Source: a virus
Length of the DNA stretch: 64,000 nucleotides
Strand: one strand, 5' to 3'
Virus record (IMG/VR): IMGVR_UViG_3300021963_000062
Coordinates: 33,016-97,015 of that record
In this document: positions 8,184-16,665 of the stretch, piece after piece
Layout: the number at the start of each line of letters is the position of its first letter
Numbering within the stretch: the stretch's first letter is position 1
Position numbers and translations under genes: made by a program
Notes under the pieces: model-generated
The model's input: only the letters and a program-made list of their open reading frames with translations
Databases searched by the model: none
What the model was told of the DNA's origin: nothing

Positions 8184-8833
8184 TTAAGTTTATAGACGTA
8201 AATGTGTTTACCAGGGGTTTCAATGTACTTTGCATCACCACTTTCCAAAGCATCTTTAACTCTTTGTGCGAAAGGCTTGAGATTTTTATTCCCATACCTA
8301 TCTATATGATAAGTTCGGATACATTTATCGTGATATATCTTACCATCATAATCAATAACACGACCCTTGGCAGTCATGCCACAATGTTCAAAGTTGGATG
8401 CCTTATAGATTGTACCCTGATGATTATGAAACGTGTCTGCGTAGGATACAACAACCTTATATGATGTGTTCTTCTTCAACCACCTCAGAGTTTTTCCAAT
8501 AAAATAACTCTCAGTATTTCTAGGAGTATTATCAATACAACAAAGACGACGTAGTTCTACAACTTGATCCTCAGAATCTGCATACTTTTTCCAAGTATTA
8601 GCCATTCCTAAAGGGCCATAGATCATAGCACCAATAAGATTTTCATTATAAAATAAACCAAAAACATTAGAGATTCTAAGACCATTAACATTAGAAGAAT
8701 AATGCCAAGTTTCAACAAAGTCTCTAACGTATTGAATGGTAGTAGGTTTGACTACAAAATCCTTTACGTTTACATCCCTGCAGTCAAGTTCTTCAAACAG
8801 TAGGGATGATAAAGGATTCATAGTGTTCATCAA
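8180..8833 (-). CDS. Mom-like DNA modification protein (GNAT fold)
   Basis: 217 residues resembling phage Mu Mom, which converts adenine in DNA to N6-carbamoylmethyladenine and protects phage DNA from restriction. Visible features are HYSSN near residue 45, FGLFYNENLIGAMIYG, VELRRLCCIDNTPRN and the late VVSYADTFHNHQGTIYKASNF block. These fit the Mom/GNAT arrangement. The first ATG gives a 41-base overlap with the upstream nuclease-like gene; an in-frame ATG at 8821 would shorten it. Mom is known to need acetyl-CoA-type cofactor and Fe; neither can be tested here. Confidence 0.75.
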   Translation of the reverse strand: MMNTMNPLSSLLFEELDCRDVNVKDFVVKPTTIQYVRDFVETWHYSSNVNGLRISNVFGLFYNENLIGAMIYGPLGMANTWKKYADSEDQVVELRRLCCIDNTPRNTESYFIGKTLRWLKKNTSYKVVVSYADTFHNHQGTIYKASNFEHCGMTAKGRVIDYDGKIYHDKCIRTYHIDRYGNKNLKPFAQRVKDALESGDAKYIETPGKHIYVYKLK

Positions 8834-9335
8834 ATTTTTTCTTTAGTTCGTCCCTAATGATAATTTTAACATCATTTACATGAGAAAGAAAGTCTTCCCA
8901 TTTATTCTCAACACCAAGATATTTAAAAATAGCTATTCCATGAAGGTGACGAATACCATCCTTCATGTAATCATTCTTTTTTCGATCTTCCCAATATGCA
9001 TAAATAGGAATCTTATTCTTTTCTGCGGCAGACTCCTTCAATTTAACATTGTTAGCCTTTTTAGAAGAAGAATTATCAGTCGCAGGATTCTTTTTTTGTT
9101 CAACAACGATACTAGAGTTCTCCCAATCAGTCTTACATCCAACTCCAAGATGTTTTGCTTCGGGGTCTGGATCCCACTCAGGAATTACTTCTTCAATATA
9201 ATCTCCAATTAATTGGGCAATACGACTGCCAAGAAACACACCACGATTTTCGGAAAGATCCAGTAGAAAATCATAATCAAACTGAGACACATCATAATTT
9301 TGGAGACGAGTCTTCAGGTTGTCAAGAGCAGACAT
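8793..9335 (-). CDS. putative PD-(D/E)XK restriction-type endonuclease
   Basis: 180 residues with no full family match by eye, but a catalytic core like that of type II restriction enzymes: Asp in KTDWEN, then VVEQKK about ten residues later (D...ExK), followed by NPATDNSSSKK. It is followed immediately by the Mom-like gene, giving a cleavage and protection pair. It could degrade host or rival phage DNA or be a degenerate homing-type nuclease. Assignment rests on the motif and the neighbour, so confidence is moderate. Confidence 0.5.
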   Translation of the reverse strand: MSALDNLKTRLQNYDVSQFDYDFLLDLSENRGVFLGSRIAQLIGDYIEEVIPEWDPDPEAKHLGVGCKTDWENSSIVVEQKKNPATDNSSSKKANNVKLKESAAEKNKIPIYAYWEDRKKNDYMKDGIRHLHGIAIFKYLGVENKWEDFLSHVNDVKIIIRDELKKKFDEHYESFIIPTV

Positions 9336-9337
9336 AA

Positions 9338-9369
9338 TAAAAAAAGGAGATCTCTTTAAGAGGTCTCCT
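9338..9369 (-). terminator. intrinsic terminator
   Basis: On the minus strand GGAGACCTCTT and AAGAGATCTCC form an 11-base stem with one G-T pair, followed by seven T. It lies just before the nuclease gene and overlaps the promoter region at 9371-9399, so upstream transcripts stop where a new one begins. Confidence 0.65.
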
Positions 9370-9493
9370 TATTATAGTGCGATAGTTCATCCTTGTCAAG
9401 GATTTTTTTTCGTTTTTTTGGTGGTCTATAAAGATTTGGCCAGGTATCTCTGATAATTTCCGCCAGTTTGTATGGTGTATCAGAACTAATCAC
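9356..9493 (-). CDS. possible small protein (45 aa, GTG start)
   Basis: GTG at 9493 lies directly next to the TAA of the upstream small gene. The product starts VISSDTPYKLAEIIRDTWPN and ends in a Lys/Arg-rich stretch. The frame runs through the promoter at 9371-9399 and into the terminator hairpin, which makes it less certain. Confidence 0.35.
   Translation of the reverse strand: MISSDTPYKLAEIIRDTWPNLYRPPKKRKKILDKDELSHYNKETS
9371..9399 (-). promoter_or_regulatory. perfect consensus sigma70-type promoter
   Basis: TTGACA (9394-9399) and TATAAT (9371-9376) with a 17-base spacer on the minus strand. It should drive the nuclease, Mom-like, LOG-family and following small genes early in infection using the host polymerase. 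Confidence 0.8.
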
Positions 9494-9631
9494 TTATCCG
9501 TAATACTTTGATAGTTTTGGGCAAAGATAAGGTCTTTTGCAAACTTCCCTGAATGGAAGAGTATCTAATACTTCCAATTCTTCATTTGAAAGTTCTCCCC
9601 AACGGAGATGTGCAAGGATATATTTAAACAT
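9494..9631 (-). CDS. small hypothetical protein (45 aa)
   Basis: ATG at 9631 overlaps the end of the thioredoxin gene. The product starts MFKYILAHLRWGELSNEELE and ends KLSKYYG. A helical protein; function unknown. Confidence 0.5.
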   Translation of the reverse strand: MFKYILAHLRWGELSNEELEVLDTLPFREVCKRPYLCPKLSKYYG

Positions 9632-9896
9632 ATTTTTCTAGCAGTTTTACAATGTTTTGGGTAATGGGTACTCCACCTTCATACTCTTCCAGTTTTTCTC
9701 CGTTTTCGTCAACCGCAATCAACACAGGAGTTGCAGTGACTTTATATTTTCTAGCAAGTTCTAGATTTTCTTGGCCGCATCCCTCATCAAGTAGAACTTC
9801 TTGGATTTGATCCGTTCTTGAATCATTCATGGCTTTAAAATATTTTTTAACCAGAATACAAGGCCCACAATCCGTCTTTGAAAAGATATACAACAT
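9624..9896 (-). CDS. thioredoxin-like protein (90 aa)
   Basis: Short thioredoxin fold with the redox motif CGPC at residues 10-13 and the cis-proline loop ATP at about 55-57. In T4-like phages such proteins reduce the class I ribonucleotide reductase, which this phage also encodes at 61.3-64 kb. The length is that of glutaredoxin-sized phage thioredoxins. A promoter (TTGACA-17-TAAAAT) lies upstream. Confidence 0.85.
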   Translation of the reverse strand: MLYIFSKTDCGPCILVKKYFKAMNDSRTDQIQEVLLDEGCGQENLELARKYKVTATPVLIAVDENGEKLEEYEGGVPITQNIVKLLEKYV

Positions 9897-9920
9897 AAAA
9901 AAAAAAATTTTTTCTTTAAT

Positions 9921-9949
9921 ATTTTACTAAAGTTTTCTTTTTTTGTCAA
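9921..9949 (-). promoter_or_regulatory. sigma70-like promoter
   Basis: TTGACA (9944-9949), 17-base spacer, TAAAAT (9921-9926) on the minus strand, about 25 bases before the thioredoxin start. Confidence 0.6.
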
Positions 9950-9968
9950 TTTATAATAATAAATTTAA

Positions 9969-10274
9969 TTATCTTTTAAAAGAGATAAAATATAAAATTC
10001 CAGAATGATATTCTTTTACTCCATAAAAATATCTACATAATGGAAATCGTTGTGATTTACAAATATTTTTCCAAACTCTGTTTTTATATTTTTCATTATA
10101 TTCATAATGATATTTAATTTCTGACTCATGCCATCCTGAATCTTTCATTAATTTTTTAGTAGAAATAATTTCAAAAGCTTCTTCATCAGAAGATGCTATT
10201 AAATTTAGAACCCCATCATATTCAGGAAACCAATAATCAATTATATACAGAAACTTTATCATAATTCTTTCCAC
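9969..10274 (-). CDS. hypothetical protein (101 aa)
   Basis: Tyr- and Lys-rich protein with FLYIIDYWFPEYDGVLNLIA at the N-terminus, followed by EAFEIISTKKLMK. An in-frame ATG five codons in (10262) is also possible. AT-rich, like the oxygenase gene it overlaps. Function unknown. Confidence 0.55.
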   Translation of the reverse strand: MERIMIKFLYIIDYWFPEYDGVLNLIASSDEEAFEIISTKKLMKDSGWHESEIKYHYEYNEKYKNRVWKNICKSQRFPLCRYFYGVKEYHSGILYFISFKR

Positions 10275-10942
10275 AAAGATGGATGTGTTTTTGTTTCATT
10301 TAATCCCGTTAGAGTTACTATTATATCTCCAGAAATAGCAATTCTATGGCCCGCTCTCCTTGTATAACTTCTAACAGCATGATTCAACTTTGATGGAAAT
10401 ATAATTATCTTACCTTCTTTTGGATCAATAATGTGATATCTCCTATTATACTTATTCCATTCTGTTACAATATTATTAACGGTAGATATTTCTAATAGTC
10501 CATCAAGATCATTTTGATTTGCAAAACAATTTTCAAAATAAAGTTTATCCGAAGTTTCATCTGCACTAACATAGTATATGAAGGAAAGATCAGAACCAGG
10601 ATGCCAATGAGATCCCAAGGCAGATATCATATCATATCTGTTTTCATTTATATCCACTTGTTCTTCCGGTTCATCAAATTTACGAATTATCCAAGATCTG
10701 AATACATGATATGATAACTTAGTATAATCGATTCCCAAGGAACAAATATATTGATTAAGATTATCTTTTAATGAAGAAAAAAATGTTTTAAATCTAGGAT
10801 TATTATGTAATAACATAAAGTTTCCATACATTTCATGTTCATAATTATCTAAAGCATCTACACATTCCCCTTTAAACTTTTCATGACAACTTACATCGCC
10901 AATGTATAAACATAATGGAAATAAATCAACTATTTCATACAT
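10259..10942 (-). CDS. 2OG-Fe(II) oxygenase
   Basis: 227 residues of the putative 2-oxoglutarate/Fe(II) oxygenase type often found in cyanophages. The proximal iron region is HWHPGSD (about residues 113-119) followed by LSFIYYVS, and the distal side is GKIIIFPSKLNHAV with RIAISGDI after it. Such enzymes hydroxylate proteins, sugars or small molecules; the substrate is unknown. A late-type box lies 29 bases upstream. Confidence 0.75.
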   Translation of the reverse strand: MYEIVDLFPLCLYIGDVSCHEKFKGECVDALDNYEHEMYGNFMLLHNNPRFKTFFSSLKDNLNQYICSLGIDYTKLSYHVFRSWIIRKFDEPEEQVDINENRYDMISALGSHWHPGSDLSFIYYVSADETSDKLYFENCFANQNDLDGLLEISTVNNIVTEWNKYNRRYHIIDPKEGKIIIFPSKLNHAVRSYTRRAGHRIAISGDIIVTLTGLNETKTHPSLWKEL

Positions 10943-10970
10943 ATTACTCTACCAATTATGAATAAAAAAT

Positions 10971-10977
10971 TATTTAT
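10971..10977 (-). promoter_or_regulatory. late-type promoter box ATAAATA
   Basis: ATAAATA on the minus strand, 29 bases before the start at 10942, the usual position for a T4-like late promoter. Confidence 0.45.
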
Positions 10978-10982
10978 TGATC

Positions 10983-11008
10983 ACAAAAAAGACCCTTTCG
11001 GGTCTTGT
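10983..11008 (-). terminator. intrinsic terminator after psbD
   Basis: Stem AAGACCC / GGGTCTT with a GAAA loop followed by a T run on the minus strand, just after the psbD stop. Confidence 0.8.
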
Positions 11009-11013
11009 GAAAA

Positions 11014-12075
11014 TCAAAGTGCATTACCCCTTGGAAGTACTTCCTCTGGGAACACGAAGTTCTCATGAGGTTGGTCTACTGGTGCCATCCAAGCACGTAA
11101 ACCTTCGTTGAGCAAGATGTTCTTAGTATAGAAAGTCTCAAACTCCGGGTCTTCGGCCGCACGGATTTCTTGTGAAACGAAATCATATGCACGAAGATTA
11201 AGAGCGAGTCCAATGATACCAATAGAACTAGTCCAAAGACCCATAACGGGAACAAAAAGCATGAAAAAGTGAAGCCAACGCTTATTACTAAAAGCGATTC
11301 CAAAAATCTGAGACCAGAATCTGTTAGCCGTGACCATTGAGTAGGTCTCTTCTTCTTGGGTAGGTTCAAATGCCTTGAAGGTATTTGACTGATCACTGTC
11401 TTCATAAAGTGTATTCTCAACTGTTGCACCATGAATAGCACAGAGCAGTGCTCCTCCTAGTATACCAGCAACTCCCATCATATGGAAGGGGTTGAGTGTC
11501 CAGTTATGGAAACCTTGTAGGAATAGGAGGAACCTAAAAATCGCAGCAACACCAAACGACGGCGCAAAGAACCAAGATGATTGTCCGAGTGGATACATGA
11601 GAAACACACTGACAAAAACAGCAATAGGCCCAGAAAACGCGATAGCATTGTACGGTCTAATTCCTACTAAGCGAGCAATTTCAAACTGACGCAACATAAA
11701 ACCTATAAGACTGAAGGCTCCGTGGAGCGCCACAAAAGTCCAGAGTCCCCCAAGTTGGAACCAGCGGACGATATCTCCCTGAGCCTCAGGGCCCCAGAGA
11801 AGAAGAAGAGAATGACCCATAGAATCTGCTGGAGTACTAACTGCCGCAGTAAGAAAGTTTGCGCCCTCAAGATAACTGGATGCAAGGCCATGAGTGTACC
11901 AACTCGTAACGAAAGTTGTCCCAGTAAGCCAACCACCAAGAGCAAGATAAGCTGTGGGAAAAAGAAGTAATCCAGACCAACCAACAAAAACGAAACGATC
12001 TCTCTTAAGCCAGTCGTCAAGGACATCAAACCACCCCCTTTGTTGAATAGGTTGTTTTAGTGCAGATGAAACCAT
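11014..12075 (-). CDS. psbD: photosystem II D2 protein
   Basis: 353 residues, essentially the full length of cyanobacterial D2, with the five membrane helices and the C-terminal [16 protein letters not shown] end. D2 pairs with D1 in the photosystem II reaction centre of the thylakoid membrane. Phage copies keep photosystem II supplied while host synthesis stops. A strong AAGGAG site lies before the ATG at 12075. It follows psbA, separated by 90 bases that hold a hairpin. Confidence 0.98.
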   Translation of the reverse strand: MVSSALKQPIQQRGWFDVLDDWLKRDRFVFVGWSGLLLFPTAYLALGGWLTGTTFVTSWYTHGLASSYLEGANFLTAAVSTPADSMGHSLLLLWGPEAQGDIVRWFQLGGLWTFVALHGAFSLIGFMLRQFEIARLVGIRPYNAIAFSGPIAVFVSVFLMYPLGQSSWFFAPSFGVAAIFRFLLFLQGFHNWTLNPFHMMGVAGILGGALLCAIHGATVENTLYEDSDQSNTFKAFEPTQEEETYSMVTANRFWSQIFGIAFSNKRWLHFFMLFVPVMGLWTSSIGIIGLALNLRAYDFVSQEIRAAEDPEFETFYTKNILLNEGLRAWMAPVDQPHENFVFPEEVLPRGNAL

Positions 12076-12109
12076 TTATATCTCCTTTAAAAAACTTAAC
12101 ATTTTGGAT

Positions 12110-12134
12110 AAAAAGAAAGGGGATCTAAGTCCCC
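12110..12134 (-). terminator. intrinsic terminator or attenuator between psbA and psbD
   Basis: Minus strand GGGGA, six-base loop, TCCCC, then TTTCTTTTT. The stem is short, so it may reduce rather than stop read-through from psbA into psbD. Confidence 0.6.
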
Positions 12135-12165
12135 AATCTTCCTTAGTATTCAGTTTTTAGATATA

Positions 12166-13245
12166 TCAACCGATTGCAGGTGCGGTGAGTGCAACAGGAG
12201 TTGACTCAGCAGCAGCGAGGTCAAGAGGGAAGTTGTGAGCATTGCGCTCGTGCATTACCTCCATGCCCAGACCAGCACGGTTCAGAACATCAGCCCAAGT
12301 GTTAATAACTTTACCCTGACTATCAACGATAGACTGGTTAAAATTGAAACCGTTGAGATTGAAAGCCATCGTGGAAACACCAAGAGCGGTGAACCAGATA
12401 CCAACTACAGGCCATGCAGCAAGGAAGAAGTGCAGTGAACGAGAGTTGTTGAACGATGCGTATTGGAAGATGAGACGACCGAAGTAACCGTGAGCGGCTA
12501 CAATGTTGTAGGTCTCTTCTTCTTGTCCGAACTTGTAACCGTAGTTTTGGGACTCGTTTTCTGTTGTCTCACGAACGAGACTAGAGGTGACGAGAGATCC
12601 ATGCATAGCAGAGAAAAGAGAACCACCGAAGACCCCAGCAACTCCCAACATGTGGAAAGGATGCATGAGAATGTTGTGTTCCGCCTGGAAAACAAGCATG
12701 TAGTTGAAAGTTCCCGAAATCCCCAGAGGCATTGCGTCAGAGAAGGATCCTTGACCGAAGGGATAGACCAGAAAAACTGCGCTAGCAGCAGCAACGGGTG
12801 CGCTGTAGGCAACACAAATCCAAGGACGCATACCAAGTCGGTAAGAAAGTTCCCATTCACGGCCCATATAAGCATAGATACCAATTAGGAAGTGGAAGAC
12901 AACAAGTTGGAAAGGCCCACCGTTGTAGAGCCACTCATCTAGGGAAGCAGCTTCCCAGATGGGATAAAAGTGCAGTCCAATCGCGTTGGACGAAGGAATC
13001 ACAGCACCAGAGATGATGTTGTTTCCGTACATGAGTGAACCAGCAACGGGTTCACGGATACCATCAATGTCCACAGGGGGAGCACCGATGAATGCGATGA
13101 TGAAACAAGTCGTAGCAGCAAGCAGGCAAGGAATCATCAGGACTCCAAACCAACCAACATAAAGACGATTGTCGGTGGAAGTAACCCAGTTGCAGAACTG
13201 TTCCCAAGTATTTGATTTTTGTTGACGTGAAATTGTAGCAGTCAT
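12166..13245 (-). CDS. psbA: photosystem II D1 protein
   Basis: 359 residues, full length D1, with conserved helices and the processed C-terminal extension after NFPLDLAA. D1 is the fast-turnover reaction centre subunit that carries part of the Mn cluster and QB site. Phage psbA replaces damaged host D1 during infection. It has its own promoter and a structured leader of about 170 bases. Confidence 0.99.
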   Translation of the reverse strand: MTATISRQQKSNTWEQFCNWVTSTDNRLYVGWFGVLMIPCLLAATTCFIIAFIGAPPVDIDGIREPVAGSLMYGNNIISGAVIPSSNAIGLHFYPIWEAASLDEWLYNGGPFQLVVFHFLIGIYAYMGREWELSYRLGMRPWICVAYSAPVAAASAVFLVYPFGQGSFSDAMPLGISGTFNYMLVFQAEHNILMHPFHMLGVAGVFGGSLFSAMHGSLVTSSLVRETTENESQNYGYKFGQEEETYNIVAAHGYFGRLIFQYASFNNSRSLHFFLAAWPVVGIWFTALGVSTMAFNLNGFNFNQSIVDSQGKVINTWADVLNRAGLGMEVMHERNAHNFPLDLAAAESTPVALTAPAIG

Positions 13246-13414
13246 TTGTTTAAAAGGATAGTAAGACCATCAGGGAAATGGTGGAGATACTATGCTCCCC
13301 GCACCCTTAGCGGGGATATGAGAGACGGATTGGTAACCCTGCCTAGTCTCGGTCAAGCGGCAGGGAATACAATGTTACAGAAGATGAAAATCTCTTAACA
13401 TTTGTTTACCTATT
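13246..13414 (-). promoter_or_regulatory. structured 5' leader of psbA
   Basis: About 170 bases without a gene between the promoter and psbA. It contains a CCCCGC / GCGGGG hairpin near 13295-13315, an ACCAT / ATGGT hairpin nearer the gene, and another possible pairing around CCCTGCC / GGCAGGG (13337-13368). It may set mRNA stability or respond to conditions; nothing proves this. Confidence 0.45.
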
Positions 13415-13444
13415 TATCATACCATGCGGTAAACCGACTGTCAA
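13415..13444 (-). promoter_or_regulatory. sigma70-like promoter of psbA
   Basis: TTGACA (about 13439-13444) and TATGAT (13415-13420) with a 17-18-base spacer on the minus strand, overlapping the very end of gmd only slightly upstream. Confidence 0.7.
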
Positions 13445-13447
13445 GCC

Positions 13448-14422
13448 CTATTCGAGGATGTCAAACCAATGGTCAATCATCTCATCAATCATTGATTCAA
13501 AAGTATATTTTGGTTTCCATCCCAAAATATTTCTTACTTCCGATGAATCTCCTCGAAGATAATTAACTTCTTCTTTTCTTAAATATTTTTCATTTTGGAT
13601 AATGTGATCTTTATAGTTTAACCCAAGAGAATTAAAAGTATATTCACATAAATCCCTAACACTTCTTGTTTGTCCTGTAGATACAACCCAATCTCTGGGC
13701 TCAGGATAATTCAAAATAAGGTGCATTGCTCTTACATAATCATAAGAATGGCCCCAATCCCTATATGAATCCAAATTACCCAATTCCAATTTATCTCTTA
13801 TGCCTAATTTAATTTCTACAGCACCTTTTACAACTTTATTAGTTACAAAGTTTGTTCCTCTTCTTGGTGATTCGTGGTTAAATAAAATTCCATTACAAGC
13901 ATGAAGTTTATATCCTTCACGATAATGTCTAGTTAAATTAAACCCCATTACTTTTGAACATCCATAGGGGCTTACAGGTCTCATAGGAGTTTCAAGTCGT
14001 TGAAAGTTATCATTATCAATACTGTTTCCAAACATTTCAGAGGAACTTGCTTGATAAAACTTTGCATGTGGAACTTTTGTTCTTAAAGCCTCAAGTACAT
14101 TAAGAACTCCTAAAGAATTTGTTTTAATTGTAAATGAAGGTACATCAAAACTAACTCTTACATGACTCATTGCAGCAAGATTATAAACTTCATCTGGTTG
14201 AACCTCTTCAATTATTCTATACAAAGAGTGTTCATCTAATAAGTCTCCATAATGTCCATTAATATGATTGTCAAAAATATGATCAATTCTTTCTGTCTGA
14301 TTTTCAGCAACAGACAATCTACGAACTATTCCATGAACTTCATAACCAAGTTCGATTAAATGTTCGGATAGATAACTTCCATCTTGACCAGTAATGCCAG
14401 TAATTAAAGCAACTTTACTCAT
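13448..14422 (-). CDS. gmd: GDP-mannose 4,6-dehydratase
   Basis: 324 residues of the extended SDR family. NADP-binding motif TGITGQDGSYL at 8-18, catalytic SSSEMFG at about 126-132 and YGCSK at 153-157. It converts GDP-mannose to GDP-4-keto-6-deoxymannose, the precursor of GDP-fucose, GDP-colitose and related sugars. In this island the matching next step is the ColD-like enzyme at 19659-20828; no GDP-fucose synthase was seen. Four-base overlap with the WbuC-like gene. Confidence 0.93.
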   Translation of the reverse strand: MSKVALITGITGQDGSYLSEHLIELGYEVHGIVRRLSVAENQTERIDHIFDNHINGHYGDLLDEHSLYRIIEEVQPDEVYNLAAMSHVRVSFDVPSFTIKTNSLGVLNVLEALRTKVPHAKFYQASSSEMFGNSIDNDNFQRLETPMRPVSPYGCSKVMGFNLTRHYREGYKLHACNGILFNHESPRRGTNFVTNKVVKGAVEIKLGIRDKLELGNLDSYRDWGHSYDYVRAMHLILNYPEPRDWVVSTGQTRSVRDLCEYTFNSLGLNYKDHIIQNEKYLRKEEVNYLRGDSSEVRNILGWKPKYTFESMIDEMIDHWFDILE

Positions 14423-14856
14423 AAAAATACTTTATCATTTTCAATTCCAGTGTATGGGCCAGTTTTATATTCATAAACAATAGTATCATCCTCAAGAATT
14501 TTATATGTATGACCACCCTCAAATGTCATGGAACAATCACCAGAATTTATTACTTCTTCTGTTAAGAGTTTGCCGTCAATATCATACAAATAAACTCTTA
14601 CAGACCCTTTAATAATAACCCAAGATTCCTGTGCGATTATTTTTTCAGTAGGAGAATCTTTCCAAATATGTTGATGTGGTTTAAAAGTCTTATCTTTTTC
14701 CAATCTAAGAGTAGCCAACTGAAGAAATTGATTCTCTGGAGCAACGTTTGTTCTTTCTACTATGTCGGATACTCTATTAATAATATGAAGTAGTTTCTCT
14801 GGATGTTTTTTAGAATAGATACGTTTCATGCAGAAAAAATAATCACTAATATACAT
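14419..14856 (-). CDS. WbuC-like cupin
   Basis: 145 residues with a cupin core: FKPHQH near residue 67, ESWVIIKGSVRVYLYD, then GHTYKILEDDTIVYEYKTG. This fits WbuC-type proteins found in O-antigen clusters, whose exact role is unknown. An ATG at 14829 would remove nine residues and is equally possible. Divergent from the radical SAM genes. Confidence 0.7.
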   Translation of the reverse strand: MYISDYFFCMKRIYSKKHPEKLLHIINRVSDIVERTNVAPENQFLQLATLRLEKDKTFKPHQHIWKDSPTEKIIAQESWVIIKGSVRVYLYDIDGKLLTEEVINSGDCSMTFEGGHTYKILEDDTIVYEYKTGPYTGIENDKVFL

Positions 14857-14878
14857 AGTATATCTATCTTACTATAAA

Positions 14879-15718
14879 ATGTCAACCAATCTAATGGATG
14901 TAAAATTAGATATACACATAACACATAATTGCAATTTGACCTGCGAAAGTTGTTCCGATTTCACAAACGTTGGTTTAAATTGGATGATAACTAAAGATGA
15001 ATTTGCATCTTGGATAAAAAACTGGAACAAAAGAATTAGTCCAGATCAACTTGAAATATTAGGTGGAGAACCAACATTACATAAGGATCTAGAAGAATTA
15101 CTGTACATATCAAGAGAATTATGGGGTTCTGAACAAAAAATAACTTTATACACTAATGGTTTTTTCGTACACCTTCATCCAAATTTAGGAAAAGTGTTGA
15201 GAGAAACTAATATAAATCTTGAAGTTTCAATACACAGTATAGAAAAACATTATTTAAAAAAAATAAAAGATAATATTTTATTACTGAAGAAATGGAAATC
15301 TGAAGGTACTGATATTTTTTTCCTTGATTGTTTTAGTGATTGGAGAAAAATATATAAAGGTCATGGTATTTCAATATTGCCTTACGAGGATAATGATCCC
15401 GAGTCCAGTTGGAAAAATTGTTTTACATCTCCATGGAAATGTTTTCAATTATATGAAGGAAATCTTTGGAAATGTCCACCAATAACATATTTAAAAGAAC
15501 TGAATAAAAAACATGAAATTTCTAAAAAATGGGATCCATATTTAAAATATGAACCCCTAAAAGCCGATTGTTCTGATGAAGAATTAATGAAATTTTGGAA
15601 TAGTGAATGTATAGATATATGTGCTATGTGCCCTGCTAAGAAAATCAACATAGAAGTAAGAAGAGATCCTCTAATGAGTGTTTCGGAATTAGAAAAGTAT
15701 TACCAACAAAACACTTAA
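14879..15718 (+). CDS. radical SAM protein A
   Basis: 279 residues. The 4Fe-4S/SAM motif CNLTCESC lies at about 18-25, followed by the GGEPTLHKDL block. The C-terminal third is Cys-rich (SPWKCFQLYEGNLWKCPP and then ECIDICAMCPAKK), resembling the auxiliary cluster domain of SPASM/twitch enzymes. It is one of only a few plus-strand genes here and is followed by a close paralogue. Likely modifies a peptide or sugar nucleotide; substrate unknown. Confidence 0.85.
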   Translation: MSTNLMDVKLDIHITHNCNLTCESCSDFTNVGLNWMITKDEFASWIKNWNKRISPDQLEILGGEPTLHKDLEELLYISRELWGSEQKITLYTNGFFVHLHPNLGKVLRETNINLEVSIHSIEKHYLKKIKDNILLLKKWKSEGTDIFFLDCFSDWRKIYKGHGISILPYEDNDPESSWKNCFTSPWKCFQLYEGNLWKCPPITYLKELNKKHEISKKWDPYLKYEPLKADCSDEELMKFWNSECIDICAMCPAKKINIEVRRDPLMSVSELEKYYQQNT

Positions 15719-15750
15719 TCGAATATATACTATATCTAAATGAATATAAA

Positions 15751-16665
15751 ATGACTACGAATAAAGATTTAGGCCCCAAAACAACTACTCAAGATCCATG
15801 GATAATTGCTATTCATATAACTCATAATTGCAATTTAACTTGTGATAGTTGTTCAGACATGACTAATATTGGTCTGAACTGGATGATAACTAAAGATGAA
15901 TTTGTATCTTGGATAAAAAATTGGAATGAAAGAATCAAACCAGATCAATTCCATATATTAGGTGGAGAACCAACATTACATAAGGATCTAGAAGAATTCT
16001 TATACCTGGCTCGAGAACTATGGGGCCCAGACCAAGAGATCAGATTGATGAGTAATGGATTTTTTGTAGATCGTCATAAAAATTTAGGAAAAGTTCTTAA
16101 GGAAACTAATACATCAATCGATATTGGCCTCCATAGTAAAGAAAAAGATTACTTAGGTAAACTAAAAGATAATATTATATTGATGAAGAAGTGGAGAAAA
16201 GATGAAGGAACAACAGTAAACTTCATGGACTTCACTGAAGAAGGTTCAGGTTGGAATCCAAGTGGTAGAACTTGGAGAAGAATATACAAAGGTTATGGTG
16301 CATCAATGTTACCTTATGAAGACAATGATCCAGAATCTAGTTGGGAAAATTGTTGGATGGATGGTGCAAGATGTTTCCAATTATATCAAGGAAACCTCTG
16401 GAAGTGTCCACCAATAACATACTTATCAGAGGCAAAGAAAAAATATGGTGATCTACTATCGGAAAAGTGGGATCCATATCTTGCATACGAACCTTTAAAG
16501 CCAGAGTGTTCTGACGAAGAGTTAATGCAATTCTGGAAGAGTGAGTGCCTAAGTATATGTTCCATGTGTCCCGCTAAGCCACATTACATAGATAATCTAA
16601 AAAATCCTCTTATGAGTGTCTCGCAGTCCGAAAAATACTATCAGTCTACAGAACCAGTAACTTGA
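15751..16665 (+). CDS. radical SAM protein B, paralogue of A
   Basis: 304 residues, with CNLTCDSC, GGEPTLHKDL and the same C-terminal Cys pattern as protein A (ARCFQLYQGNLWKCPP, ECLSICSMCPAKP). A 39-base stretch at about 15060-15098 and 15960-15998 is identical between the two genes, so the duplication is recent or kept alike. Protein B has an extra N-terminal stretch and an insert near residue 165. Its 3' end overlaps the convergent oxygenase by 25 bases. Confidence 0.85.
   Translation: MTTNKDLGPKTTTQDPWIIAIHITHNCNLTCDSCSDMTNIGLNWMITKDEFVSWIKNWNERIKPDQFHILGGEPTLHKDLEEFLYLARELWGPDQEIRLMSNGFFVDRHKNLGKVLKETNTSIDIGLHSKEKDYLGKLKDNIILMKKWRKDEGTTVNFMDFTEEGSGWNPSGRTWRRIYKGYGASMLPYEDNDPESSWENCWMDGARCFQLYQGNLWKCPPITYLSEAKKKYGDLLSEKWDPYLAYEPLKPECSDEELMQFWKSECLSICSMCPAKPHYIDNLKNPLMSVSQSEKYYQSTEPVT

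Noticed and set aside
11492-13016. Several long open frames on the plus strand and in shifted frames across psbA and psbD
   Set aside because: They are shadows of the highly conserved D1 and D2 genes, with odd composition and no ribosome sites.
13246-13447. An antisense regulatory RNA such as the one reported near psbA in another cyanophage
   Set aside because: I saw no clear plus-strand promoter or terminator pair here to support it.
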